Positions 7,647-14,080 of a stretch of DNA of 17,562 nt are shown here, one piece after another. The notes beneath the pieces were generated by a model. That model did not search any database and had not been told where the DNA came from. It saw only the letters and a program-made list of their open reading frames with translations. The stretch comes from an uncultured Alphaproteobacteria bacterium (GTDB taxonomy: Bacteria; Pseudomonadota; Alphaproteobacteria; RF32; CAG-239), in NCBI GenBank assembly GCA_910580155.1, contig CAJTWX010000030.1, positions 1 through 17,562 of the forward strand, read 5' to 3'. A program made the translations under genes and the position numbers. The first letter of the stretch is position 1, and each line of letters begins with the position of its first letter.

Positions 7647-8306
7647 CTAAATTTCCCTTTTAATTGCAAAGATTAACAGCGCATCAATACAATCTTCTGC
7701 CAAGTCGGCAACATCCGCTACTTCCTCAACAAAGGTATTTATCTGAATTTTCTGTGCCAATTCCAAATCCGAATCAAACACGGCCTTGCGCAGTTTACCG
7801 GAGGTTTTGTCGCTTTGGTGCTCTAAAAGGTAAACTTTTTTCGAGTAATCCCTAAGCGTTACCAAATCACGGAAAAACGCGCGCGACGCGATTGCCATAT
7901 TTTCTGCACATTCGGATACCTGACGGACAAGGACTTTTAGTTGTTCGTGATAGCAATCGGGAATATCCGGCTGTTCTATATAAAACTTATGTGCCACTTC
8001 ATCAAACAGATTAACTACCCTGTCAAGGTTTTCAACCAGCTGCAGGATATTACCGCGCATATCGGGGATAAGGTTTTGTTCATAAAGACGGCTTTCAATC
8101 TCACGGCGAAGCACATCCGAATCGTGCTCGATAACTTTAATCTTTTTGCTGATTTGGCGATAGTTTTCACTGCGGCGTTCTCTGAGGTATATATCTATCG
8201 CATCCTTAAAGACCATTGTTATTTCAATAATTTTGTCGTGCAGACGGTCTATGATGTGTTCTAACTCGCGCGTGCGTGCAAACAATGACATTTTGACATT
8301 AAACAT
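7647..8306 (-). CDS. DUF47/PhoU-like phosphate transport regulator
   Basis: This 219-residue, all-helical cytoplasmic protein is of the DUF47 (TIGR00153) family, related to PhoU and typically encoded beside PiT transporters, where it is thought to modulate uptake. Visible family features are repeated acidic metal-type motifs in helices (IEHDSDVLRREIE near 58 and LEHQSDKTSGKLRK near 160) and NLDRVVNLFDEVAHK in the middle. I kept the start at 8306 because AAGGTGA lies 7 bases upstream; the internal Met6 lacks a ribosome site. It is the first gene of the DUF47-pit-glycosyltransferase operon and is divergent from dsbA. Confidence 0.9.
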   Translation of the reverse strand: MFNVKMSLFARTRELEHIIDRLHDKIIEITMVFKDAIDIYLRERRSENYRQISKKIKVIEHDSDVLRREIESRLYEQNLIPDMRGNILQLVENLDRVVNLFDEVAHKFYIEQPDIPDCYHEQLKVLVRQVSECAENMAIASRAFFRDLVTLRDYSKKVYLLEHQSDKTSGKLRKAVFDSDLELAQKIQINTFVEEVADVADLAEDCIDALLIFAIKREI

Positions 8307-8415
8307 TTATTTTCACCTTATCTGATATTATATTTCCCTATAAATTATTTACTATGATTTTAAAATTTACGCACTTTGTCAACATATTTTTATTTTGAGC
8401 TTGCATTTATTTTTT
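8307..8415 (-). promoter_or_regulatory. AT-rich upstream region of the phosphate operon
   Basis: Two separate promoter fragments are visible on the minus strand: a perfect TTGACA (8382-8377) with only a poor -10 at a long spacing, and a perfect TATAAT (8332-8327) with a poor -35. I cannot say which drives the operon. No hairpin or regulator box stands out. Confidence 0.35.
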
Positions 8416-8444
8416 ATTACAGTACTTTTTATTCGTCTTATAAT
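8416..8444 (+). promoter_or_regulatory. Promoter of the first dsbA-like gene
   Basis: A perfect -10 TATAAT (8439-8444) has ATTACA (8416-8421) 17 bases upstream, four of six to the -35 consensus. This gives a short leader into the AAGGA ribosome site at 8452-8456. Confidence 0.55.
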
Positions 8445-8464
8445 ATTTTTTAAGGATGGGAATT

Positions 8465-9205
8465 ATGAACAAAGATAATATTATCACTATTTTGGTTTCG
8501 GTTATTGCCAGCGTTGTTATTTCTGTTGCATTGGCTACCAATGTTACAGGCAAAAATGCAGGCGCGGCAAGTGCTGCAAACGTTGATCAGGCTGTTGAGG
8601 CTTATTTGAAGAAAAACCCGATGATTGTCCGCGAGGCTTTGGAACTGGCTGCACAGCAGGAACAGATTGAAGCGCAAAAACGTATTGCCGAAGCTTATAA
8701 AGCAAACATTAAAGAATTAAACAATGCAGACAACTCTCCGTTTGTCGGTCCGAAAGATGCCAAGATTACGATTGTTGAATTCTTTGATTTCAACTGCGGT
8801 TTCTGCAAACGTCTGGCTCCGGCTATGAAGAAAGTTATCAAAGCTAATCCGGATGTTAAATTTGTTTTCAAACCGGTTACTTTCCTTGGTTCTATGCCGA
8901 TTGCAAAAGCAGCTATGGCCGCACACGAACAAGGCAAATTTGTTGAAGTTTATGAAGCTTTGCTGACTTATGAAGGCCGTGTTGATGATGAAGCTATTAA
9001 AAAAGCCATCACAAATGCCGGTCTTGACTATGAAAAAACAAAAGAAATTATGGAAAGCAAGAAGGTTACTGACAACCTGAATGCTATTGCCGAACTTTCA
9101 CAGAAAGTTGAAATTCGCGGCGTTCCGACTTTAATTATCAACGGCGAACCGCTGCAGGCAATTGAAGAAGGCCCGATTCAGGATGCTATCAACAACTTGA
9201 AGTAA
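8465..9205 (+). CDS. DsbA/Com1/ScsC-like thiol oxidoreductase, CGFC active site
   Basis: This 246-residue protein has an N-terminal signal or anchor helix (about 6-26). A helical ScsC-type N-terminal segment follows (about 40-85, with VDQAVEAYLKKNP), then a thioredoxin fold with the DsbA helical insert. The active site is CGFC (111-114) in EFFDFNCGFCK, and the cis-proline loop is GVPT (P221). It should make or shuffle disulfides in the periplasm. I chose ATG 8465 because AAGGA ends 8 bases before it; the in-frame ATG at 8456 overlaps that site. A strong terminator separates it from its paralogue downstream. Confidence 0.9.
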   Translation: MNKDNIITILVSVIASVVISVALATNVTGKNAGAASAANVDQAVEAYLKKNPMIVREALELAAQQEQIEAQKRIAEAYKANIKELNNADNSPFVGPKDAKITIVEFFDFNCGFCKRLAPAMKKVIKANPDVKFVFKPVTFLGSMPIAKAAMAAHEQGKFVEVYEALLTYEGRVDDEAIKKAITNAGLDYEKTKEIMESKKVTDNLNAIAELSQKVEIRGVPTLIINGEPLQAIEEGPIQDAINNLK

Positions 9206-9225
9206 GCTTATGAATGCACAAAAAC

Positions 9226-9250
9226 AAGCTCTCTCCGGAGGGCTTTTTTT
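9226..9250 (+). terminator. Intrinsic terminator of the first dsbA-like gene
   Basis: An 8-bp stem AAGCTCTC/GAGGGCTT (one G-T pair) around the loop TCCG is followed directly by a run of seven T, 20 bases past the stop codon. Confidence 0.85.
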
Positions 9251-9272
9251 GTGTGATTTTACATAAAAGCAG

Positions 9273-9300
9273 TTGCATTTTGCTTTGAGGCTGATAGAGT
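9273..9300 (+). promoter_or_regulatory. Possible promoter of the second dsbA-like gene
   Basis: TTGCAT (9273-9278) and TAGAGT (9295-9300) stand 16 bases apart between the upstream terminator and the gene, each about four of six to consensus. The presence of a terminator before this gene makes an own promoter necessary; this is the best pair I see. Confidence 0.35.
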
Positions 9301-9333
9301 ATCTGCAGTATTATTTTTTATGGAGATGAAGTT

Positions 9334-10275
9334 ATGAACAAGTTATTCAATGCGACGATGGTTGTACTTTTGGCAGCATTAGGCGCCGGCGGTGTTTTGT
9401 ATGCAGACAAAAACTGCGCCAAAAAACGGGCTGAATTGCAGCAGAATATTAATTCTTCGGTTGCACAATATATTGACAGCAACACACCGGCAATTTTGGA
9501 AAAAATGGCCAAAACAGAAAACTTCGGTACAGTTATTAAAAGCTTTTCAAGCATCAGCGATGAAGAAATCAATAACCGGATAAAAGACTATCTCCAGAAT
9601 AATCCGGCAGTATTGGAAGAATATATCCGCAATAACGCTTCGTTTATTGCCGCAACGGTATTAGAAACGGATGAATACAGAAACGCAGCAAAGAGCTATG
9701 CCGCTCCTGCAGAAGGTAACGCACAGGCGGAAGAAACCGCTACCTCTGATGAAAACCAGAAGTTTCGTGACCGCTGGGAAGAAATAATACACAACGAGGC
9801 AGCACCGTTTGCAGGGCCAAGTGATGCCCCCATTACTGTTGTCGAATTTTTTGACTTTGCTTGCGGACACTGCAGGGATTTAGCTCCGGTTATGGGACAG
9901 CTGGCTAAGGATAATCCGGATGTTAAGATTGTGTTTATGCCGTTATCATTTATCGGCGAACACTCCAACTATGCGGCAAAGGCTGCTGTTGCAGCCGCAA
10001 AAAAAGGCAAATATATGGAAGTATTTGAAGGCGTGATGACTTTGCCCGAAATGAACCAAGAAACCATTAACCAGATTTTGGCTGACGAAGGGCTGGATGT
10101 GGAAGAAATCAAGGCTATGATGGAAGAAAAGGAGGTTCGCCGCGGTTTGCAGGATATTGATAAATTATCGCAGATTTTAGGGATTAACGGCGTTCCGATG
10201 GTTCTTATCAATGGCGAGCAGTTTTATGGCAGAAGCCTTGAAGACCTGCAAAACAAAATTAACTCCTATAAGTGA
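9334..10275 (+). CDS. DsbA/Com1-like thiol oxidoreductase with extended N-terminus, CGHC active site
   Basis: This 313-residue paralogue of the preceding protein has a signal helix (about 4-24), then a long helical region, an Ala/Glu-rich linker (about 118-145), and the thioredoxin fold with CGHC (177-180) in EFFDFACGHCR and cis-proline loop GVPM (P288). The N-terminal region has two related helix motifs, VAQYIDSNTPAILEKM (43-58) and IKDYLQNNPAVLEEYI (83-98), where the first paralogue has one. In related ScsC proteins this segment drives oligomerisation, so a different assembly is plausible. The CGHC site is that of PDI, against CPHC in E. coli DsbA. GGAG lies 8 bases before the start. Confidence 0.9.
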   Translation: MNKLFNATMVVLLAALGAGGVLYADKNCAKKRAELQQNINSSVAQYIDSNTPAILEKMAKTENFGTVIKSFSSISDEEINNRIKDYLQNNPAVLEEYIRNNASFIAATVLETDEYRNAAKSYAAPAEGNAQAEETATSDENQKFRDRWEEIIHNEAAPFAGPSDAPITVVEFFDFACGHCRDLAPVMGQLAKDNPDVKIVFMPLSFIGEHSNYAAKAAVAAAKKGKYMEVFEGVMTLPEMNQETINQILADEGLDVEEIKAMMEEKEVRRGLQDIDKLSQILGINGVPMVLINGEQFYGRSLEDLQNKINSYK

Positions 10276-10300
10276 TAGTTACTTATAGTTACCGTTTGGA

Positions 10301-10335
10301 GAAAGTGTGTTTTAAGGAGCGCGCTTTCTTTTTTT
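10301..10335 (+). terminator. Intrinsic terminator of the second dsbA-like gene
   Basis: A 9-bp stem GAAAGTGTG/CGCGCTTTC (two G-T pairs) with a 10-base loop is followed by seven T, starting 25 bases past the stop codon. Confidence 0.8.
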
Positions 10336-10373
10336 ATGGTTATAACTTGGAGAAAGAATACCCTTAACGGATG

Positions 10374-10505
10374 AGATTGCCACGGCGACGGTGTCGCCTC
10401 GCAATGACTAGAAAAAAGGGAGATTGCCACGGCGACGATGTCGCCTCGCAATGACTAGAAAAAAGGGAGATTGCCACGGCGACGGTGTCGCCTCGCAATG
10501 ACTAG
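10374..10505. repeat. Three tandem copies of a 47-bp palindromic repeat
   Basis: Copies start at 10374, 10421 and 10468; the last is cut at 38 bases. Each can fold: ATTGC/GCAAT outside, an uneven inner loop, then GGCGAC/GTCGCC around a 3-base loop. The only difference inside the hairpins is in the loop (GGT, GAT, GGT), so the stem is intact in all. On the minus strand the unit begins GTCATTGCGAGGCGAC and ends GGCAATCTC, the general form of REP-like repeats scattered in many bacterial genomes. Confidence 0.9.
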
Positions 10506-10528
10506 GGGAGCGGACATACAAAATTAAC

Positions 10529-10556
10529 TTGACTTTAAGTTCTCTTCTTTTATACT
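10529..10556 (+). promoter_or_regulatory. Promoter of the structured RNA
   Basis: TTGACT (10529-10534), a 16-base spacer and TATACT (10551-10556) are each five of six to consensus. The predicted start near 10563 coincides with the first base of a perfect hairpin, which supports both calls. Confidence 0.7.
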
Positions 10557-10562
10557 TCTTTT

Positions 10563-10726
10563 GTTGGCAGAGATGCCGACAGGGCTTTCCAGAGCTCTCC
10601 AAATTGAAACTTCCTTGATAATATAAGTCAGGGAGCTCTTGGCTATATATTGAAGGCCAAGAGAGTCATAATTTGGTGATTTTGGAACTCCCTGGCGCTG
10701 GATTTATTCAGTGCCAGTTTTGTTTT
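10563..10726 (+). ncRNA. Candidate structured small RNA, about 160 nt, family not recognised
   Basis: Between a strong promoter and an intrinsic terminator there is no credible ORF, but there is dense pairing. The 5' hairpin GTTGGCA-GAGA-TGCCGAC (10563-10580) has a GNRA loop. A long-range stem P1 pairs AGGGCTTTCCA (10581-10591) with TGGAACTCCCT (10683-10693) around a 2x2 internal loop. P2 pairs CCAAATT (10599-10605) with AATTTGG (10670-10676). Inside lie P3 CTTCCT/AGGGAG (10610-10615/10630-10635) and, directly adjacent, P4 CTCTTGGC/GCCAAGAG (10636-10643/10656-10663). An alternative 9-bp pairing, 10591-10599 with 10631-10639, would break P3 and P4. A closed rod with inner loops and an independent transcript resembles 6S RNA in general form, but I do not recognise its conserved bases; a leader of the next gene is the other option. 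Confidence 0.6.
10692..10726 (+). terminator. Intrinsic terminator of the structured RNA
   Basis: A 9-bp stem CTGGCGCTG/CAGTGCCAG (one G-T pair) with an 8-base loop is followed by TTTTGTTTT. Its first two bases overlap the 3' strand of the long-range stem, so folding of that stem could influence termination. It sits 26 bases ahead of the next gene and could act as an attenuator for it. Confidence 0.75.
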
Positions 10727-10751
10727 AACATTAAAATATGGAGTTTATAAA

Positions 10752-11042
10752 ATGACTTTTACATTTACAATAGAGGAACTTTCCAACCAAAACCGGCGGG
10801 CGGAAAAAATGCGCAAACGGGTAAAAATGCAAATTGCAGAATCCCTGCTGCAAGAGCGCCTTTCCCGCAGGCTCAGACTTGAAGAACTGAGCACCAATGT
10901 CAAAATTCCTGTACATAACCTTGAATCTTTGGAGCTCGGACGGAAAAAATTAAACTGGGTATATGTCGGGATGCTGTTGAAATATTACGGAAAGAGTTTT
11001 TATATCTCTCTGAGTAATATCCCATATAAAGATTTGGACTAA
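10752..11042 (+). CDS. Small Cro/C1-type helix-turn-helix DNA-binding protein
   Basis: This 96-residue protein has a basic N-terminal stretch (about 14-27) followed by a five-helix-like Cro/C1 region at about 29-82. The pattern LLQERLSRRLRLEELSTNVK then IPVHNLESLELGRKKL matches the XRE layout, with helix 2 at LRLEELSTNV and the recognition helix at VHNLESLELG. There is no second domain, so any ligand or partner is unknown. GGAG lies 8 bases before the ATG. There is no clear promoter between the RNA terminator and this gene, so expression may depend on readthrough of the structured RNA. A strong terminator follows. Its targets are unknown; control of the RNA or of itself is an inference. Confidence 0.7.
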   Translation: MTFTFTIEELSNQNRRAEKMRKRVKMQIAESLLQERLSRRLRLEELSTNVKIPVHNLESLELGRKKLNWVYVGMLLKYYGKSFYISLSNIPYKDLD

Positions 11043-11050
11043 ATAGCAAA

Positions 11051-11086
11051 GCACCCCCGACCATTTGGCGGGGGTGTTTTTGTTTT
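11051..11086 (+). terminator. Intrinsic terminator of the HTH gene
   Basis: A perfect 8-bp stem CACCCCCG/CGGGGGTG (11052-11059 and 11069-11076) with a 9-base loop is followed by TTTTTGTTTT. It lies between convergent genes and may also serve the minus-strand gene, although the T run on that side is weak. Confidence 0.9.
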
Positions 11087-12116
11087 AGACACTTGCATAC
11101 ATAGAGCCGGCACCATACTCGTTACCATCTGCTCCGAGCACAAGACCTTTGTCAAAATCTACCGCACGGAAACTGCCGGTGTAAACTTTTTCAAGTTTTT
11201 CTGTTTTGCCGTTATAATAGTAAATGTTGCCACCGCAGTTGTAATTTTCAGTCATCTCAATAAAATATTCATTTAAGGTGCGGGAAACATCAAAACAACG
11301 GAAAACATCGCGATAAGTTTTGTTTTCTTCATCATACTGCAGCAAAATGCGCTCTGCACCTTCGCGGAAGATGATTGAGGAGATAATGAGCTCGCGGCAA
11401 TGCGGCGTTTCCCCTGTCAGATAAAAGCCATAACATTTATATATGTCCTTTTCTCTGGTTAGCAAATACTTATCGGGCATTTGCGGATTTTTTTCCCTGT
11501 CGGCATAGCAAAATTGGCTTCCTTTAGGAACAAACAGGCTGTCGTAGACAATGTATCCGCCATTTAGCTGTTCATAACTGCCATCTTGCGCCAAAATACG
11601 AAAGCCGCTTCCTTCTCCCGAAGGCAAAAACAATATCCTGTTTAACTGTACACCGAGATGTGTGACCTCTTCTCTGTCGACGCTCCAGACAAACCAACTC
11701 CGTTTATCTAATTCATCACCACGAAGAATAAAACAGCGGGCTTCCGGCGTACGAAACGGAACTTTGTAGTCAACGGCAATAAAGCACGCTTCCTCATCTT
11801 CTTTAAGAATTAAAATCTCATATTCCCTTTTCTTACCGGATCGTACATTTTGAAACACAAAGACTTTAACTGCTCCGTTTGCCAGCGTAAAATAATCTAT
11901 GCTCTCACAAACACTGACTATGATATAGAATGCGAAAGTTATTATTACCGCAATAAACACAACCCAAGTCAGAGAATCCGCTGAATCTTGTATAAGCGAA
12001 ATTCCCATTGCTACAGCTATTAACAGGAGCAACACGGCTCCGGCTAAATTGACATTTCTCCACGCCGATTTTTGAAATAAACGGCCAAGTCTCATTTTTA
12101 ATGCATTTATAAACAT
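11085..12116 (-). CDS. Two-helix membrane protein with large soluble C-terminal domain, unknown
   Basis: I do not recognise this 343-residue protein. It begins with a basic, amphipathic stretch (1-22), then two membrane helices at about 24-44 and 50-69 with a short Asp/Ser loop. By the positive-inside rule the remaining ~270 residues would be cytoplasmic. That domain is rich in beta-type and aromatic residues (for example NIYYYNGKTEKLEKVYTG), with repeated short strands that suggest a beta-propeller or sandwich. No catalytic motif is visible. There is no Shine-Dalgarno sequence before ATG 12116 or before Met8 (12095), so the start is uncertain. The gene has a near-consensus promoter of its own and stands alone between convergent and upstream neighbours. 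Confidence 0.75.
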   Translation of the reverse strand: MFINALKMRLGRLFQKSAWRNVNLAGAVLLLLIAVAMGISLIQDSADSLTWVVFIAVIITFAFYIIVSVCESIDYFTLANGAVKVFVFQNVRSGKKREYEILILKEDEEACFIAVDYKVPFRTPEARCFILRGDELDKRSWFVWSVDREEVTHLGVQLNRILFLPSGEGSGFRILAQDGSYEQLNGGYIVYDSLFVPKGSQFCYADREKNPQMPDKYLLTREKDIYKCYGFYLTGETPHCRELIISSIIFREGAERILLQYDEENKTYRDVFRCFDVSRTLNEYFIEMTENYNCGGNIYYYNGKTEKLEKVYTGSFRAVDFDKGLVLGADGNEYGAGSMYASV

Positions 12117-12159
12117 ATTTTAAAAATTTAAGTGAAACAATAATATTTAATTGGCAGGT

Positions 12160-12188
12160 AAAATAGCCGTATTTCTCTTTTTTGTCAA
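12160..12188 (-). promoter_or_regulatory. Promoter of the unknown two-helix protein gene
   Basis: On the minus strand a perfect -35 TTGACA (12188-12183), a 17-base spacer and a -10 TATTTT (12165-12160) predict a start near 12153 and a leader of about 37 bases. Confidence 0.7.
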
Positions 12189-12241
12189 GAATTTTTATTC
12201 GCAAACAAGGGAATGCAGTATCTATGGACTAAGATTATTTT

Positions 12242-14068
12242 TTATATATCAGCGGCAAGCTCAAGCCATTGTTCTTCGGTGGCAGCGATTTGCTGTTCCA
12301 ACGCGTGAAGCTCTTTTTGCAAGGCAGCAATTTGCTGCCCATCCGTAATGGTTGCAAACTGTGCAAGCAGGCTTTTCTTTTGACGTTCCAGTTTAGCGAG
12401 AATTTGCTCAATTTCTCTGACTGCAACACGATCTTTGCGGCTTGGCTTAGCAGATTTCGACTGTTGCGGAGCGGGTTTGGGTTCTGTCTTGGTTTTTTCC
12501 GGTTCGGACGGAGCGAGCAAAAAGCGGCGATAGTCTTCCAGACTGCCGTCAAACGGTTTGCAGGTGTGATTATCTACCAGCCACAAATCATCAGCAACCA
12601 TTTCCAAGAGGTGAAAATCGTGCGAAATCAGGATAACTGCGCCTTGATAAGCATTTATAGCATCCGCCAATGCGGCGCGCCCCGCCATATCAAGGTGGTT
12701 GGTCGGCTCATCAAATATCAGAAGCTCGGGCGTATCAATCGAGATGCGCGCAAACAACAAGCGCGTTTTTTCGCCGCCGGAAAGCTCGGCAATTTTCGTT
12801 ACGGCTTTTTCCTGCTCCAGCCCGAATGCACCAAGGCGGGCGCGGATTATCTTTTCGGGCTTATCGGGAAGGAGGGAGAGCATATATTCGGTCGGGGTAA
12901 GCTCCAGCGGCAGCTCTTCGGTTTGATTTTGGTTGAAATAACCGATTTTGAGTTTGGCGGACTTGGTCATTGTGCCATCCATTAACGGCAGATATCCCGA
13001 AAGCATTTTGACAAAGGTGGATTTGCCGTTGCCGTTTTTACCCAACAATGCGATACGGTCGTCTTGATTTAAGTACAGATTCAGCTTTTTTAGCACGGGC
13101 GTACCGTTATAACCGGCGGCGGAGTTTTCAAGTTTTATCAACGGTGACGGCAGTGGTTTTACTTCAGGAAAAGTAAAATGGCTCTCTTTATCGCGTGCGA
13201 CTTCGTCAATATCTTCCATTTTCTCAAGCATTTTCAAACGGCTTTGTGCCTGTCGGGCCTTACTTGCTTTGTAGCGAAAACGGTCAACATATGACTGCAG
13301 GTGTGCTTTTCGTTCCGCCTGCTTTTTAATTTGCTTGCCAACAAGTTCAATCTTCTCGGCATACTGACGGGCAAAGTTATCATAATTGCCACTGTATTGC
13401 ACCAGCTTTTTGCCCTCAAAATGCAATATACCGCTGCAGACATTATTTAAAAAGTCGCGGTCGTGGCTAATCAGCAGCAGCGTGCCGTTATATTTTTGTA
13501 AATAACTCTCAAGCCAAACGATTGTTTCCAAATCCAGATGGTTGGTCGGCTCGTCCAGAAAGAGGATATCCGAGGGCTGAAACAGTGCACCGGCAAGGTT
13601 AAGGCGCATTTGCCAACCGCCGGAAAAATCTTTGACCGGACGGGATAAGTCTTCCTGACTAAACCCAAGACCGGCGAGGATTTCCGCGGTGCGGGATTCT
13701 GCTGAATAAGCGTCTATCTGCAACAGCTGTTCCATAATCTCGGGCAATTCTTCGGGCGTGGCGTGTTGCTCTTGCTGCCGGAGCTCGGTCAGGCGCTTGT
13801 CTTTACTTAAAACATATTCTAGAATCGGCTTTTGTAAATCTTCCTCTTTTATCTCTTGCTCGGCAAAAGCTTTGAGCTGTTTTTTGGAAATCAGCAGCTC
13901 GCCGGTATTGATATCGTGTTCACCTTTCAACACTTTAAACAGCGTGGTTTTGCCGCAGCCGTTTGCGCCTAATATGCCGATTTTGCTGCCATCGGGAATT
14001 TGCGCGGAAGCGTTTTCGAGCAGGATTTTGGAGGCAATTTGAACGGTTATATTTTCAAGTTTTATCAT
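12242..14068 (-). CDS. yheS: ABC-F ATPase, YheS type
   Basis: This 608-residue cytoplasmic protein has two ABC domains and no membrane part, and is a ribosome-associated ABC-F ATPase. Domain 1 has Walker A GANGCGKT (34-41), signature FSGGW (148-152) and Walker B LFLDEPTNHLD (169-179). The long charged linker that reaches the ribosome is at about 238-300. Domain 2 has GKNGNGKST (343-351), LSGGE (429-433) and IFDEPTNHLD (451-460). A coiled-coil tail runs from about 544 to the end. The protein follows E. coli YheS closely through the linker (AHLQSYVDRFRYKASKARQA) and into the tail (EEQWLELA), so I favour YheS over Uup or EttA. AAGGTC precedes the ATG, 12 bases after the glycosyltransferase gene. 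Confidence 0.88.
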   Translation of the reverse strand: MIKLENITVQIASKILLENASAQIPDGSKIGILGANGCGKTTLFKVLKGEHDINTGELLISKKQLKAFAEQEIKEEDLQKPILEYVLSKDKRLTELRQQEQHATPEELPEIMEQLLQIDAYSAESRTAEILAGLGFSQEDLSRPVKDFSGGWQMRLNLAGALFQPSDILFLDEPTNHLDLETIVWLESYLQKYNGTLLLISHDRDFLNNVCSGILHFEGKKLVQYSGNYDNFARQYAEKIELVGKQIKKQAERKAHLQSYVDRFRYKASKARQAQSRLKMLEKMEDIDEVARDKESHFTFPEVKPLPSPLIKLENSAAGYNGTPVLKKLNLYLNQDDRIALLGKNGNGKSTFVKMLSGYLPLMDGTMTKSAKLKIGYFNQNQTEELPLELTPTEYMLSLLPDKPEKIIRARLGAFGLEQEKAVTKIAELSGGEKTRLLFARISIDTPELLIFDEPTNHLDMAGRAALADAINAYQGAVILISHDFHLLEMVADDLWLVDNHTCKPFDGSLEDYRRFLLAPSEPEKTKTEPKPAPQQSKSAKPSRKDRVAVREIEQILAKLERQKKSLLAQFATITDGQQIAALQKELHALEQQIAATEEQWLELAADI

Positions 14069-14080
14069 TTTTTGACCTTA

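Noticed and set aside
10374..10505. Possible CRISPR array
   Set aside because: The units are directly tandem with no unique spacers, and there are no cas genes nearby.
10266..10602. Minus-strand open frames across the 47-bp repeats
   Set aside because: The repeat unit is translated in them (SHCEATPSPWQS recurs). This is a repeat artefact.
10563..10726. SRP RNA or tmRNA as identity of the structured RNA
   Set aside because: The conserved SRP core (GGAAGG/AGCAGCC type) is absent, and there is no tRNA-like domain or tag reading frame. The length also does not fit tmRNA.
12269..12985. 238-residue plus-strand open frame opposite yheS
   Set aside because: It is antisense to the well-conserved second ABC domain and tail of YheS, has no family features and reads like a shadow frame.
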